Source: Actinacidiphila rubida
GTDB taxonomy: Bacteria; Actinomycetota; Actinomycetes; Streptomycetales; Streptomycetaceae
DNA: 64,000 nucleotides
Direction: 5' to 3'
Assembly (NCBI RefSeq): GCF_900110255.1
Contig: NZ_FODD01000032.1
Span: forward strand, 38,001 to 102,000
Shown here piece by piece: positions 1 through 8,443 of the stretch. Within the stretch, counting starts at the first letter, position 1. Every line of letters begins with the position of its first letter. The notes under the pieces were generated by a model. It had not been told where the DNA came from, ran no database searches, and was given only the letters and a program-made list of their open reading frames with translations. The translations under genes were made by a program, and so were the position numbers.

Positions 1-62
1 ACGAGTCGCGGGGCGCGGCGGGCCCGACCGCGGGTGATGCCGAGGGCCGGACGGCGGGCGAG

Positions 63-602
63 GTGCGCGGACGCGCCGAGCGGGTGGGCGTGACGGAGCT
101 GCCGGACGCGGCCGCACGGTCGGACGCGGTGGGGCAGGTGGGCCGGGGCTGGTTCCGGCGGCCGGGCCGGCCGGCGGAGGTGCTGCTGCCCGAGGCGCGG
201 TGGCGCCGGTGGGTGCTGATCGCGCCCGGCCTGGCGGTGCTCGGGTTCGTGCTCCTGGTGGCGACGGCGGTGCTGGACGACCGGCACGGCAAGCGCGCGT
301 CCGCGCTCTGCCACCAACTGCCGGTGCCGTGGGCGCTGTTCGTGGGGGCGTGGGCGTCGCTGGTGTGCGGGGTGGCCGCGATGGCGGTGTGCGCCCTGTT
401 CTTCCGTGCGGCGCGGCGCGCGGGGCGGCACGGCGCCGAGTGCTGGCAGGGCACGGCGGCGGTCTGCATATGCGTGGCCGACGTCCTGGTGGTGATCTTC
501 CAGGCCGTGGCGGTGTACGGGGTGCACGCCGAGGCCGGCGAGGCGTACTGGAGCTGTGCGGGGGCGGGGGCCCGGGCGCTGTCGGCGGTGCTGGGCGGCT
601 GA
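63..602 (+). CDS. small multi-pass membrane protein, possibly cut by the window edge
   Basis: I do not recognise this protein. The 179 residues hold three clear hydrophobic segments (about residues 50-73, 90-115 and 132-152) separated by short charged loops, so it should sit in the cytoplasmic membrane. The frame has no stop codon back to base 3, so the true start may lie outside the window; GTG 63 or GTG 90 are internal choices. The last loop has a Cys/Ala/Gly-rich stretch. No catalytic motif is visible. It runs in the same direction as the RpiR-type regulator downstream, 167 bases away, which is too far to argue for an operon. Confidence 0.6.
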   Translation: MRGRAERVGVTELPDAAARSDAVGQVGRGWFRRPGRPAEVLLPEARWRRWVLIAPGLAVLGFVLLVATAVLDDRHGKRASALCHQLPVPWALFVGAWASLVCGVAAMAVCALFFRAARRAGRHGAECWQGTAAVCICVADVLVVIFQAVAVYGVHAEAGEAYWSCAGAGARALSAVLGG

Positions 603-689
603 CGGGCCGTCGACTGGTGGCCAGGGGGGCCGGGGTGGCAGGGAGGCCTGGTAGCCGGGTGGCTGGGAACGGTTGCCGGGGTTGCCGGA

Positions 690-707
690 CTGCATATCCT
701 CATGCAG
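690..707. promoter_or_regulatory. inverted repeat upstream of the RpiR-type regulator
   Basis: Arms CTGCAT and ATGCAG are perfect inverted repeats separated by 6 bases. The site lies 63 bases before the chosen start of the regulator and just before an AT-rich TGAATAAC stretch that could be its -10 region. RpiR-family proteins often control their own promoters, so this is a candidate operator; binding is inferred only. Confidence 0.35.
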
Positions 708-769
708 AGTCAGGAGCGACTGAATAACGGCCGGTGGAGACCGGCGGACGAGGCCAGGGACGGACGACG

Positions 770-1669
770 ATGGGCAGCGGGGACGACGCCGTGGGCGCGG
801 CGGACGCCACGGGCGGTGCGGGTGCCGAGGGGGGCGCGGGCCAGGGGTCCGCGCGGCTGTTGCGGCTGTTCGAGGCGCACCGGCTCACCCCGACCCAGCG
901 GCGCATCGCGCACTGCCTGGTGCGCAAGGCCGACGAGGCGCCGTTCCTGTCCAGCGTGGAGGTCGCCGAACTCGCCGGTGTCAGCCAGCCGTCGGTGACG
1001 CGGTTCGCGGTCGCCCTGGGCTTCGACGGCTACCCGGCGCTGCGCCGCCACCTGCGCGAGGTCGCGCCGGGGTCCGCGTCCCCGGCGGCGGCCGCCTGCA
1101 ACGAGTACCAGCAGGCGGTGCTCGCCGAGATCGAGAACCTGCGGCATCTGGCGGCGCTGCTGGCCGATCCCGGTCCGGTCGCCCGGGCCGGAGCGCTGCT
1201 GGCCGCGTCGCGGCCGCTGCCCGTGCTGGGGCTGCGGGCGGCCGGCGCCCAGGCCGGCGGGTTCGCGTACTTCGCCGCCAAGGTCCATCCGGACGTCCGG
1301 CTGCTGGACGAGGGCGGCACGATGCTCGCCGACCGCCTGGACGCCGCGGTGCGCGCGGGCGCGAGCGCGCTGCTGTGCTTCGCGCTGCCCCGCCACCCGC
1401 GCGAGACCGTCGAGTCGCTGGCGTACGCCAAGGGCGCCGGCCTGACGGTGGTCACCGTCGCCGACAGCGCGTTCGCCCCTGTCGCCGCCCACAGCGACCT
1501 GCTGCTGCCCGCGGCCGTCGGCACCGGCCTCGCCTTCGACACCGCCTGTGCGCCGATGCTCCTGGGCCGGGTCCTGCTCGAGTCCATGTGCGACGACCTC
1601 CCCGACGCCCAGTCCCGCCTCGAGGAGTTCGACACCCACGCCGCCGCCCGCGGCATCTTCGTCGACTAG
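770..1669 (+). CDS. MurR/RpiR-family transcriptional regulator
   Basis: This is a DNA-binding regulator of about 299 residues. An N-terminal HTH_6 domain (about residues 22-90, with the recognition-helix stretch LAGVSQPSVTRFAVALGF) is followed by a SIS sugar-phosphate-type ligand domain (about 125-265). Family members sense phosphosugars or other metabolites and repress or activate neighbouring catabolic genes. ATG 770 is chosen; an in-frame GTG at 734 is possible and could be leaderless behind TGAATAAC. The nearest catabolic genes are the histidine-utilisation operon 2.2 kb downstream, which makes a role in hut control plausible but unproven. Confidence 0.85.
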   Translation: MGSGDDAVGAADATGGAGAEGGAGQGSARLLRLFEAHRLTPTQRRIAHCLVRKADEAPFLSSVEVAELAGVSQPSVTRFAVALGFDGYPALRRHLREVAPGSASPAAAACNEYQQAVLAEIENLRHLAALLADPGPVARAGALLAASRPLPVLGLRAAGAQAGGFAYFAAKVHPDVRLLDEGGTMLADRLDAAVRAGASALLCFALPRHPRETVESLAYAKGAGLTVVTVADSAFAPVAAHSDLLLPAAVGTGLAFDTACAPMLLGRVLLESMCDDLPDAQSRLEEFDTHAAARGIFVD

Positions 1670-1929
1670 CGCCTCGCCGAGCCCGGAGGCCCGAAGGCCC
1701 GGCGTCCCGGACGCCCAGGTGCCCCCGGGGTGCGCCTTCCCCCTGCGGAGGCGGGCCCGTCCGTGCGGGCGTCGCGGGCAGGCCCCGGTTCCCCGAAGCC
1801 GGTGGCTCGGTTGTGCGGGCGAGTCGCCGGCCGAGCGGAGGGGGTCCTCATGGATTCCTCACGAGAATCTGAGAATCGGGCCGTACGCTCCGCAGCACGA
1901 ACGACGGCTGACGAAGGAGGGAGCGCCCA

Positions 1930-2469
1930 GTGGTGCGCGGGGCCTACACATTGGCGCGGGTGGCGGTGACGGTGCGTGCGGCGGCGAGCCGGCTGTGGTG
2001 GCTGGGCGTGGTCGCGGCGGGGGCCGGGACGGCGGTGACGTTCAGCCCGACGGGGCGGCGGATCGGCGTGATGGCCGGCGCGGCCCTGTTCCTCGTGGCG
2101 GCGGCGGCGGTCTTCGCGATACGCGGCGGCCGCTACGCGACCCGGGCGCGTGCCGCGTCGCGGGCCGCGAAGTCGGTGTACCTGCAGGACCGCAGGGTGA
2201 CCGTGCGGGCCTGGGCGCGGCGGCGCCGGTGGTGGCTGCTGCTCGCGTTCGTGGTGGCGCTGGGCTCGAACGCGCTGCTGCCGTGCGCCGGCGGCATGCT
2301 CGTCGCCGGGCTCGGTGCGGGCCTGTGGGCCCGTTCGGTGCGGCTGGCGGGACTGGAGCGCGCCAGGGACGCGCTGCTGTGGGTGCGGCCGGACGGCGAC
2401 CAGGCCGTCTACCAGCTCACCGGCATCGCGGCGGGCGACGCCGCCCCCGGCGGGGGCCGGCGCCGCTGA
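1930..2469 (+). CDS. small membrane protein of unknown function
   Basis: I do not recognise the family. The 179-residue product has hydrophobic segments at about residues 22-41, 48-66 and two more around 96-128, separated by a very basic loop rich in Arg. Two consecutive GTG codons (1930 and 1933) follow a strong ribosome-binding site (GAAGGAGGG, about 1912-1920), which supports the start. The C-terminus is hydrophilic and ends in GGGRRR. It runs toward the convergent PLP-enzyme gene, 15 bases away. No active-site motif is visible. Confidence 0.65.
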   Translation: MVRGAYTLARVAVTVRAAASRLWWLGVVAAGAGTAVTFSPTGRRIGVMAGAALFLVAAAAVFAIRGGRYATRARAASRAAKSVYLQDRRVTVRAWARRRRWWLLLAFVVALGSNALLPCAGGMLVAGLGAGLWARSVRLAGLERARDALLWVRPDGDQAVYQLTGIAAGDAAPGGGRRR

Positions 2470-2484
2470 GCACCGCGCGGCGGA

Positions 2485-3822
2485 CTAGCGGCTGGCGCGC
2501 CGCAGCGGCGGCAGGCCGCCGCCGCTCTCCGCGATCAGCTCCGCCTCGGACTGCGCGGTCCGCACCGGCGTGAACTCCACGGTGCCGTCCGGGAGGGCGG
2601 TGTAGCCGAGGACGGCGGGGCGCGGCAGCGAGTTGTACGCGAAGTGGTTCGAGAAGTAGTACGCGCCGGTGTCCAGCAGGGCCACGTGGTCGCCCGACTC
2701 CAGCAGCGGCAGCGGGCGCCCCTTGGCGACCAGGTCGCCCGCGAAGCAGCAGGGCCCGGCGACGTCCTGGACGACCGGCTCGCCCGCCTTCTCGCGGCCC
2801 TTGGCGTCCAGTGCCAGCACGCGCAGCGGCCAGGCGTCCGGCACGAACACGGTGCGGGTGGCGACCTGTGCGCCCGCGTGCGTCACCGCGATCGGGCGCC
2901 CGCCGGCGGACTTGGCGTATTCGACGCGGGCCAGCACGGTGCCGTTCTTGGCGAGCATCGACCGGCCGAACTCGGTGACCAGCCCGTACCGCCCGTCGAA
3001 CAGCCCCGGCACCTCGGCGCGCAGCAGGTCGGCGTACTCGGCGTAGGACGGCGTCACGGCGTCGGAGTCGAAGTTGACGGGCAGGCCGCCGCCGATGTCG
3101 AGGACGGTGACCTGCCGGCGTCCGGCGGCGGCGTTGATCCGCTCGGCCAGCTCGTACGCGGCCCGCACCCCGGCGACCATCAGCTCCAGCGGCACGCCCT
3201 GCGAACCGGTGTGGGTGTGGAGGCGGTTCATCCAGGGGCGCCCGGCGTAGGCGCGCAGCACCCACTCCTCGGCGCCCGGGTCGCGCAGTGCCACGCCGAA
3301 CTTGGAGGTGGCCGTCGCGGTGCTCATCGCGCCGATGCTGCCGGCGCCGATCTGCGGGTTGACCCGCAGGCCGACCGGCGAGGCGGAACCGGCGTCGGCG
3401 CGCAGCGCGTCGATCCGCTCCAGTTCCTGCGGGTTGTCCGCGTTGACGGCGACGCCCAGGGTGAGCGCCTCGCGCAGTTCCGCGCGGGTCTTGGCGGGGG
3501 AGTCCAGCACGATGCGGTCGGCCGGGATGCCCGCGGCGCGGGCCAGCGCCATCTCGCCGGGGCTGGCGACCTCCGCGCCCAGACCGCACTCGCCGAGCAG
3601 GGCGAGCACCGGCACCAGGGAGGCGGCCTTCACGGCGAAGGTGTGCGTGATCTCCACGCCGGGCGTGGCGAAGGCGGCGTGCAGTGCCGTCGCCGAGTCC
3701 TCGATGCCCGTGATGTCCAGCAGGCCGACGACCGGCTCCCGCTCGTCGATCAGCCCGCGCTCCACCGCGGCACGCAGCGCGTGCCCTCGCCGTATCCCCA
3801 GCTCATCCGTCATGACTGCCAT
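2485..3822 (-). CDS. fold-type III PLP-dependent decarboxylase/racemase-like enzyme (LysA/ODC superfamily)
   Basis: The 445 residues follow the diaminopimelate/ornithine decarboxylase plan: an alpha/beta barrel with the PLP lysine in THTFAVKA (K65), a glycine loop LDIGGGLPVNF (about residue 245), the phosphate-binding EFGRSM, and a C-terminal beta domain containing CCFAGD and YYFSNHFAYNS. All key positions of an active enzyme seem present. The sequence is divergent from housekeeping LysA and there is no lysine-pathway neighbour. It is divergent from hutU with only 115 bases between the starts, so substrate and role in histidine or amino-acid catabolism are open. ATG 3822 has GAGG about 8 bases upstream; ATG 3813 is an alternative. 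Confidence 0.8.
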   Translation of the reverse strand: MAVMTDELGIRRGHALRAAVERGLIDEREPVVGLLDITGIEDSATALHAAFATPGVEITHTFAVKAASLVPVLALLGECGLGAEVASPGEMALARAAGIPADRIVLDSPAKTRAELREALTLGVAVNADNPQELERIDALRADAGSASPVGLRVNPQIGAGSIGAMSTATATSKFGVALRDPGAEEWVLRAYAGRPWMNRLHTHTGSQGVPLELMVAGVRAAYELAERINAAAGRRQVTVLDIGGGLPVNFDSDAVTPSYAEYADLLRAEVPGLFDGRYGLVTEFGRSMLAKNGTVLARVEYAKSAGGRPIAVTHAGAQVATRTVFVPDAWPLRVLALDAKGREKAGEPVVQDVAGPCCFAGDLVAKGRPLPLLESGDHVALLDTGAYYFSNHFAYNSLPRPAVLGYTALPDGTVEFTPVRTAQSEAELIAESGGGLPPLRRASR

Positions 3823-3937
3823 CCCATCACCTCGTCTCGGAGCGCCGCCACCCGGTCCAGTGGGCGGACCTGTTGACTAGAGCTATTCAGCTGACCAGGA
3901 TGTGAATGGACCACATCACGACGAGGAGGCCGGACCG

Positions 3938-5602
3938 ATGACGGGACCGAGGCCGGTGCGCGCACCGCGCGGCACGGAACTGAGCGCTCAGGGATGGCAG
4001 CAGGAAGCCGCGCTGCGGATGCTGCAGAACAACCTCGACCCCGAGGTCGCCGAGCACCCCGACAAGCTCGTCGTCTACGGCGGCACCGGCAAGGCGGCCC
4101 GGGACTGGAACTCGTTCGACGCGATGGTGCGCACGCTGCGCGGCCTGAAGCAGGACGAGACGATGCTCGTCCAGTCCGGCCGGCCGGTGGGTGTCATGCA
4201 GACCCACGAGTGGGCGCCGCGGGTGCTCATCGCCAACTCGAACCTGGTCGGCGACTGGGCGACGTGGGAGGAGTTCCGCCGCCTGGAGGCGCTCGGCCTG
4301 ACCATGTACGGGCAGATGACCGCCGGCAGCTGGATCTACATCGGCACCCAGGGCATCCTCCAGGGCACCTACGAGACGTTCGCCGCCGTCGCCGCCAAGA
4401 AGTTCGGCGGGAGCCTGGCCGGCACCATCACGCTGACCGCCGGCCTCGGCGGCATGGGCGGCGCCCAGCCCCTCGCGGTCACCATGAACGGCGGCGTGGC
4501 CCTGTGCATCGACTGCGACCCGCGGGCCATCACCCGGCGCATCGAGCACCGCTACCTCGACGTGCGGGCCGACTCCCTGGAGCACGCCCTGCAGCTGGCC
4601 ACCGAGGCCCGCGACGCGCGCCGGCCGCTGTCCATCGGCGTGCTCGGCAACGCCGCCGAGCTCGTCCCGCAGCTGCTGGCGATGGGTGCCCCGATCGACG
4701 TCGTCACCGACCAGACCTCCGCCCACGACCCGCTGGCGTACCTGCCCCTGGGCGTGGACCTGGACGACATGGCCGCGCTGGCCGCCGAGAAGCCCGCCGA
4801 TTTCACCCAGCGGGCCCGCGAGTCCATGGCACGCCACGTGGAGGCCATGGTCGGCTTCCAGGACGCCGGCGCCGAGGTCTTCGACTACGGCAACTCCATC
4901 CGCGGCGAGGCCCAACTCGCCGGTTACGAGCGGGCGTTCGCCTTCCCCGGCTTCGTCCCCGCGTACATCAGGCCGCTGTTCTGCGAGGGCAAGGGCCCGT
5001 TCCGGTGGGCCGCGCTGTCCGGCGACCCCGCCGACATCGCCGCCACCGACCGCGCGATCCTCGACCTGTTCCCCGAGAACGAGTCGCTGGCCCGGTGGAT
5101 CAAGCTGGCGGGCGAGCGCGTGCACTTCCAGGGCCTGCCGGCCCGCATCTGCTGGCTCGGCTACGGCGAGCGCGACCGCGCCGGGGAGCGCTTCAACGAG
5201 ATGGTCGCCGACGGCACGCTGAAGGCCCCCGTCGTCATCGGCCGCGACCACCTGGACTGCGGCTCGGTGGCCTCCCCGTACCGGGAGACCGAGGCGATGC
5301 TCGACGGCTCCGACGCCATCGCGGACTGGCCGCTGCTCAACGCCATGGTCAACGTCGCCTCCGGCGCCTCGTGGGTGTCCATCCACCACGGCGGCGGCGT
5401 CGGCATCGGCCGCTCGATCCACGCCGGGCAGGTCACCGTCGCCGACGGCACCGCGCTGGCCGGCGAGAAGATCCGCCGCGTGCTCACCAACGACCCGGGC
5501 ATGGGCGTCATCCGCCACGTCGACGCCGGCTACGACCGCGCCGACGAGGTCGCCGCCGACCGCGGGGTGCGCGTTCCCATGCGGGAGGGCGACACCCGGT
5601 GA
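3938..5602 (+). CDS. hutU: urocanate hydratase
   Basis: Catalyses the second step of histidine breakdown, urocanate plus water to 4-imidazolone-5-propionate, using tightly bound NAD+ as electrophile. The 554 residues match the usual length. The urocanase signature LPARICWLGYGER carries the catalytic-region Cys (about residue 405), DHLDCGSVASP follows, and the NAD-binding stretch GLGGMGG is near residue 170. The start is set by GAGGAGG at 3923-3929 before ATG 3938; an upstream in-frame GTG at 3902 lacks this. It is the first gene of a tight operon: its stop overlaps the next start as GTGA. No hutH lies in the window, so histidase must be encoded elsewhere. Confidence 0.96.
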   Translation: MTGPRPVRAPRGTELSAQGWQQEAALRMLQNNLDPEVAEHPDKLVVYGGTGKAARDWNSFDAMVRTLRGLKQDETMLVQSGRPVGVMQTHEWAPRVLIANSNLVGDWATWEEFRRLEALGLTMYGQMTAGSWIYIGTQGILQGTYETFAAVAAKKFGGSLAGTITLTAGLGGMGGAQPLAVTMNGGVALCIDCDPRAITRRIEHRYLDVRADSLEHALQLATEARDARRPLSIGVLGNAAELVPQLLAMGAPIDVVTDQTSAHDPLAYLPLGVDLDDMAALAAEKPADFTQRARESMARHVEAMVGFQDAGAEVFDYGNSIRGEAQLAGYERAFAFPGFVPAYIRPLFCEGKGPFRWAALSGDPADIAATDRAILDLFPENESLARWIKLAGERVHFQGLPARICWLGYGERDRAGERFNEMVADGTLKAPVVIGRDHLDCGSVASPYRETEAMLDGSDAIADWPLLNAMVNVASGASWVSIHHGGGVGIGRSIHAGQVTVADGTALAGEKIRRVLTNDPGMGVIRHVDAGYDRADEVAADRGVRVPMREGDTR

Positions 5603-6888
5603 CCCGCGGCACGCACGACACCCCCGGCGCGGCGGGATCCGCCGCGTCCGCGGGCGCCCCGGACAGCATCGCGGGCAGCGGCTTCCACGCCATGTGGCGG
5701 GACCTGCACGGCATCGGCCGGCACCCGCGGACCGGCGGCTACCGGCGCTACGCGTGGAGCGCGGCCGACGCGGACTGCCGCGCCTGGTTCCGGCAGGAGG
5801 CCGCCGCCCGCGGCCTGGCCTACGAGGTCGACCGCAACGGCAACCAGTGGGCCTGGCTGGGCGATCCCGCCCAGGGCGATGCCGTCGTCACCGGCTCCCA
5901 CCTGGACTCGGTGCCCGACGGCGGCGCGTTCGACGGCCCGCTCGGCGTCGTCTCCGCGTTCGCCGCCCTCGACGAGCTGCGGTCGCGCGGCGCCCGGCCC
6001 GGCCGGCCGCTCGCCGTGGTGAACTTCGGCGACGAGGAGGGCGCCCGGTTCGGCCTCGCCTGCGTCGGCTCCCGCCTGACCGCCGGCCAGCTCCGCCCCG
6101 AGCAGGCGCGCGAGCTGCGCGACGCCGGCGGGGTGAGCCTGCCGCAGGCCATGGAGGCCGCAGGGCACGACCCGGACGCGATCGGTCCCGACCCCGAACG
6201 CCTCGCGGGCATCGGCGCGTTCGTCGAGCTGCACATCGAGCAGGGCCGCGCCCTGGACCTCGGCGGCGGCCCGGTCGGCGTGGCCTCCGCGATCTGGCCG
6301 CACGGCCGCTGGCGGTTCGACTTCGGCGGCCAGGCCAACCACGCGGGCACCACCCGCCTGGAGGACCGCCGCGACCCGATGCTCACCTACGCCACCACCG
6401 TGCTCGCCGCCCGCAAGAAGGCCCGGCTGGCCGGCGCGCTCGCCACCTTCGGCAAGGTCCAGGTCGAACCCAACGGCGTGAACGCCATCGCCTCCCTGGT
6501 CCGCGGCTGGCTGGACTCGCGGGCCGCCGACGAGGAGACGCTCGCCACCGTCGTCGCGGCCATCGAACAGGCGGCGTGCGAACGCGGGGCCCGCGACGGC
6601 GTCGACGTGACGGTCACGCGGGAGTCCTTCACCCCCGTGGTGGAGTTCGCACACGAACTGCGCGACACCCTCGCCGCGCTGGTCAGCCCGGACGCCCCCG
6701 TCCCCGTGCTGCCCACCGGAGCGGGACACGACGCCGGAATCCTCTCCGCCGCCGTGCCGACCGCCATGCTGTTCGTACGCAACCCCACGGGCGTGTCGCA
6801 CTCCCCGGCCGAATCGGCGGCCGAGGACGACTGCGTGGCAGGGGTGACGGCACTGGCCGACGTACTGGAGGGTCTCGCGTGCAGGTGA
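5599..6888 (+). CDS. M20-family amidohydrolase (allantoate amidohydrolase/N-carbamoylase type), likely serving the hut pathway
   Basis: This 429-residue protein is a zinc-dependent M20/M28-fold amidohydrolase of the hydantoinase/carbamoylase class. Visible metal-ligand motifs are GSHLDSVPDGGAFDGPLGV (first His and bridging Asp), NFGDEEGARFG (catalytic Glu pair), ELHIEQG, the lid motif ANHAGTTRLEDRRDP and a late TGAGHDAG. Such enzymes act on allantoate or N-carbamoyl amino acids. Its position between hutU and hutF, with translational coupling on both sides (GTGA at 5599; overlap at 6886-6888), suggests that it hydrolyses N-formylglutamate, the product of HutF, in place of a HutG-type deformylase. 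That substrate is an inference from context. Confidence 0.85.
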   Translation: MTRGTHDTPGAAGSAASAGAPDSIAGSGFHAMWRDLHGIGRHPRTGGYRRYAWSAADADCRAWFRQEAAARGLAYEVDRNGNQWAWLGDPAQGDAVVTGSHLDSVPDGGAFDGPLGVVSAFAALDELRSRGARPGRPLAVVNFGDEEGARFGLACVGSRLTAGQLRPEQARELRDAGGVSLPQAMEAAGHDPDAIGPDPERLAGIGAFVELHIEQGRALDLGGGPVGVASAIWPHGRWRFDFGGQANHAGTTRLEDRRDPMLTYATTVLAARKKARLAGALATFGKVQVEPNGVNAIASLVRGWLDSRAADEETLATVVAAIEQAACERGARDGVDVTVTRESFTPVVEFAHELRDTLAALVSPDAPVPVLPTGAGHDAGILSAAVPTAMLFVRNPTGVSHSPAESAAEDDCVAGVTALADVLEGLACR

Positions 6889-8243
6889 CGTACTGGCTGG
6901 AGCACGCCTGGCTGGGCACCCACGTCGAACCGGGGGTCGCGCTGACCGCCGCCGACGGACGGATCACCGAGGTGCGCACGGCAGTGCCCGAACCGCCGCC
7001 GGGCGCGACGGTGCTGCGCGGCCTGACCCTGCCGGGCCTCGCCAACGCCCACAGCCACGCCTTCCACCGCGCCCTGCGCGGCACCGTCCAGGTCGGCACC
7101 GGCACCTTCTGGACCTGGCGCGAGCTCATGTACTCCGTCGCCTACCACCTCACCCCGGACTCGTACTTCGAGCTGGCCCGCGCGGTGTACGGCGAGATGG
7201 CACTGGCCGGCATCACCTGCGTCGGGGAGTTCCACTACCTGCACCACCAGCTGGACGGCACCCCGTACGCCGACCCCAACGCGATGGGCCGGGCGCTGAT
7301 CGCCGCCGCCGCCGAGGCCGGCATCCGGATCACGCTGCTGGACACCGCGTACCTGCACGGCGGCCTGGCGCGTGGCGGCTACCAGCCGCTGGAGGGCGCG
7401 CAGCGCAGGTTCGGCGACGGCACCGCGGACCGCTGGCACGCGCGCTGGTCGCAGCTCGACGACGGCGACCTCGGCGACCACGCCAGGATCGGCGCGGCCC
7501 TGCACTCGGTGCGCGCGTTCTCCGACCGCGACGGCTACAAGCTCTTCGCCGAGTGGACGCGGGACACGCCCACCCACATCCACCTGTCGGAGCAGCCGGG
7601 CGAGAACGAGGCGTGCCTCGCCTTCCACGGCCGCACCCCCGCGCGCCTGCTCGCCGACTCCGGCTTCTGGGGCCCGCACACCACCGCCGTGCACGCCACC
7701 CACCTCACCGGCGAGGACATCTCGCTGCTCGGGCGGGCCGGCAGCACGGTGTGCATGTGCCCCACCACCGAGCGGGACCTGGCCGACGGCATCGGCCCGG
7801 CGCCCCAACTCCGGCGTGCGGGAAGTCCGTTGAGCCTCGGCAGTGACAGCCACGCGGTGATCGACATCCTGGAGGAGGCGCGGGCGCTCGAACTCGACGA
7901 GCGGCTGCGCAGCCGTACCCGCGGCCACTGGACGGCGGCCCAGTTGCTGCGTGCCGCCACCGAGGACGGCCACGCCTGCCTGGGCTGGGCGGACGCCGGG
8001 CGGCTGGAGGCCGGCGCGCTCGCCGACTTCACCACCGTCGCCCTGGACTCGGTGCGCACCGCGGGACCCCACCCGCGGCTGGCCGCCGAGACGGCCGTGT
8101 TCGCCGCGAGCGCGGCGGACATCCGGCACACGGTCGTGGCGGGGCGTCAGATCGTCCGCGACGGGGCGCACCAGCTGATCGACGACGTGCCGGGGGCGCT
8201 GGCCGCGGCGATCGCCGCCGTCGTCCGCGGCACGACCGGCTGA
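6879..8243 (+). CDS. hutF: formimidoylglutamate deiminase
   Basis: Converts N-formimino-L-glutamate to N-formyl-L-glutamate and ammonia in the five-step histidine pathway. The 454 residues form an amidohydrolase TIM barrel: metal ligands NAHSHAFHRALRG (about residues 55-67), THIHLSEQPGE, AVHATHL, and the catalytic Asp in SLGSDSHAVID. GTG 6879 is preferred because GGAGGG ends 5 bases before it; GTG 6885 is also possible. It overlaps the end of the M20 gene, so the two are probably translated together. Its presence implies the deiminase branch rather than the formiminoglutamase (HutG arginase-fold) branch. Confidence 0.92.
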   Translation: MQVTYWLEHAWLGTHVEPGVALTAADGRITEVRTAVPEPPPGATVLRGLTLPGLANAHSHAFHRALRGTVQVGTGTFWTWRELMYSVAYHLTPDSYFELARAVYGEMALAGITCVGEFHYLHHQLDGTPYADPNAMGRALIAAAAEAGIRITLLDTAYLHGGLARGGYQPLEGAQRRFGDGTADRWHARWSQLDDGDLGDHARIGAALHSVRAFSDRDGYKLFAEWTRDTPTHIHLSEQPGENEACLAFHGRTPARLLADSGFWGPHTTAVHATHLTGEDISLLGRAGSTVCMCPTTERDLADGIGPAPQLRRAGSPLSLGSDSHAVIDILEEARALELDERLRSRTRGHWTAAQLLRAATEDGHACLGWADAGRLEAGALADFTTVALDSVRTAGPHPRLAAETAVFAASAADIRHTVVAGRQIVRDGAHQLIDDVPGALAAAIAAVVRGTTG

Positions 8244-8443
8244 GCTCCGGCACCGGTGGGGCCTCCCCTTCATCCCCTCCCGGTGCGGGCGCCGGCGTCG
8301 GACCCGCGGCCGGACCCCCGGCCGGGGCCGCGTCCCGCCCCGACCCCGCCCGGCGCCCCGGGCCGCACCCCGAGCCGGAGCGCCGGGAGCCCCGGCCCGA
8401 CCACCTGCCCCACGACGGCACACGGAAACGGAGAACGACGGCC

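Noticed and set aside
734..769. Twelve extra N-terminal residues for the RpiR-type regulator from GTG 734
   Set aside because: Not excluded, but the segment is outside the conserved domain and no ribosome-binding site precedes it; noted as an alternative start.
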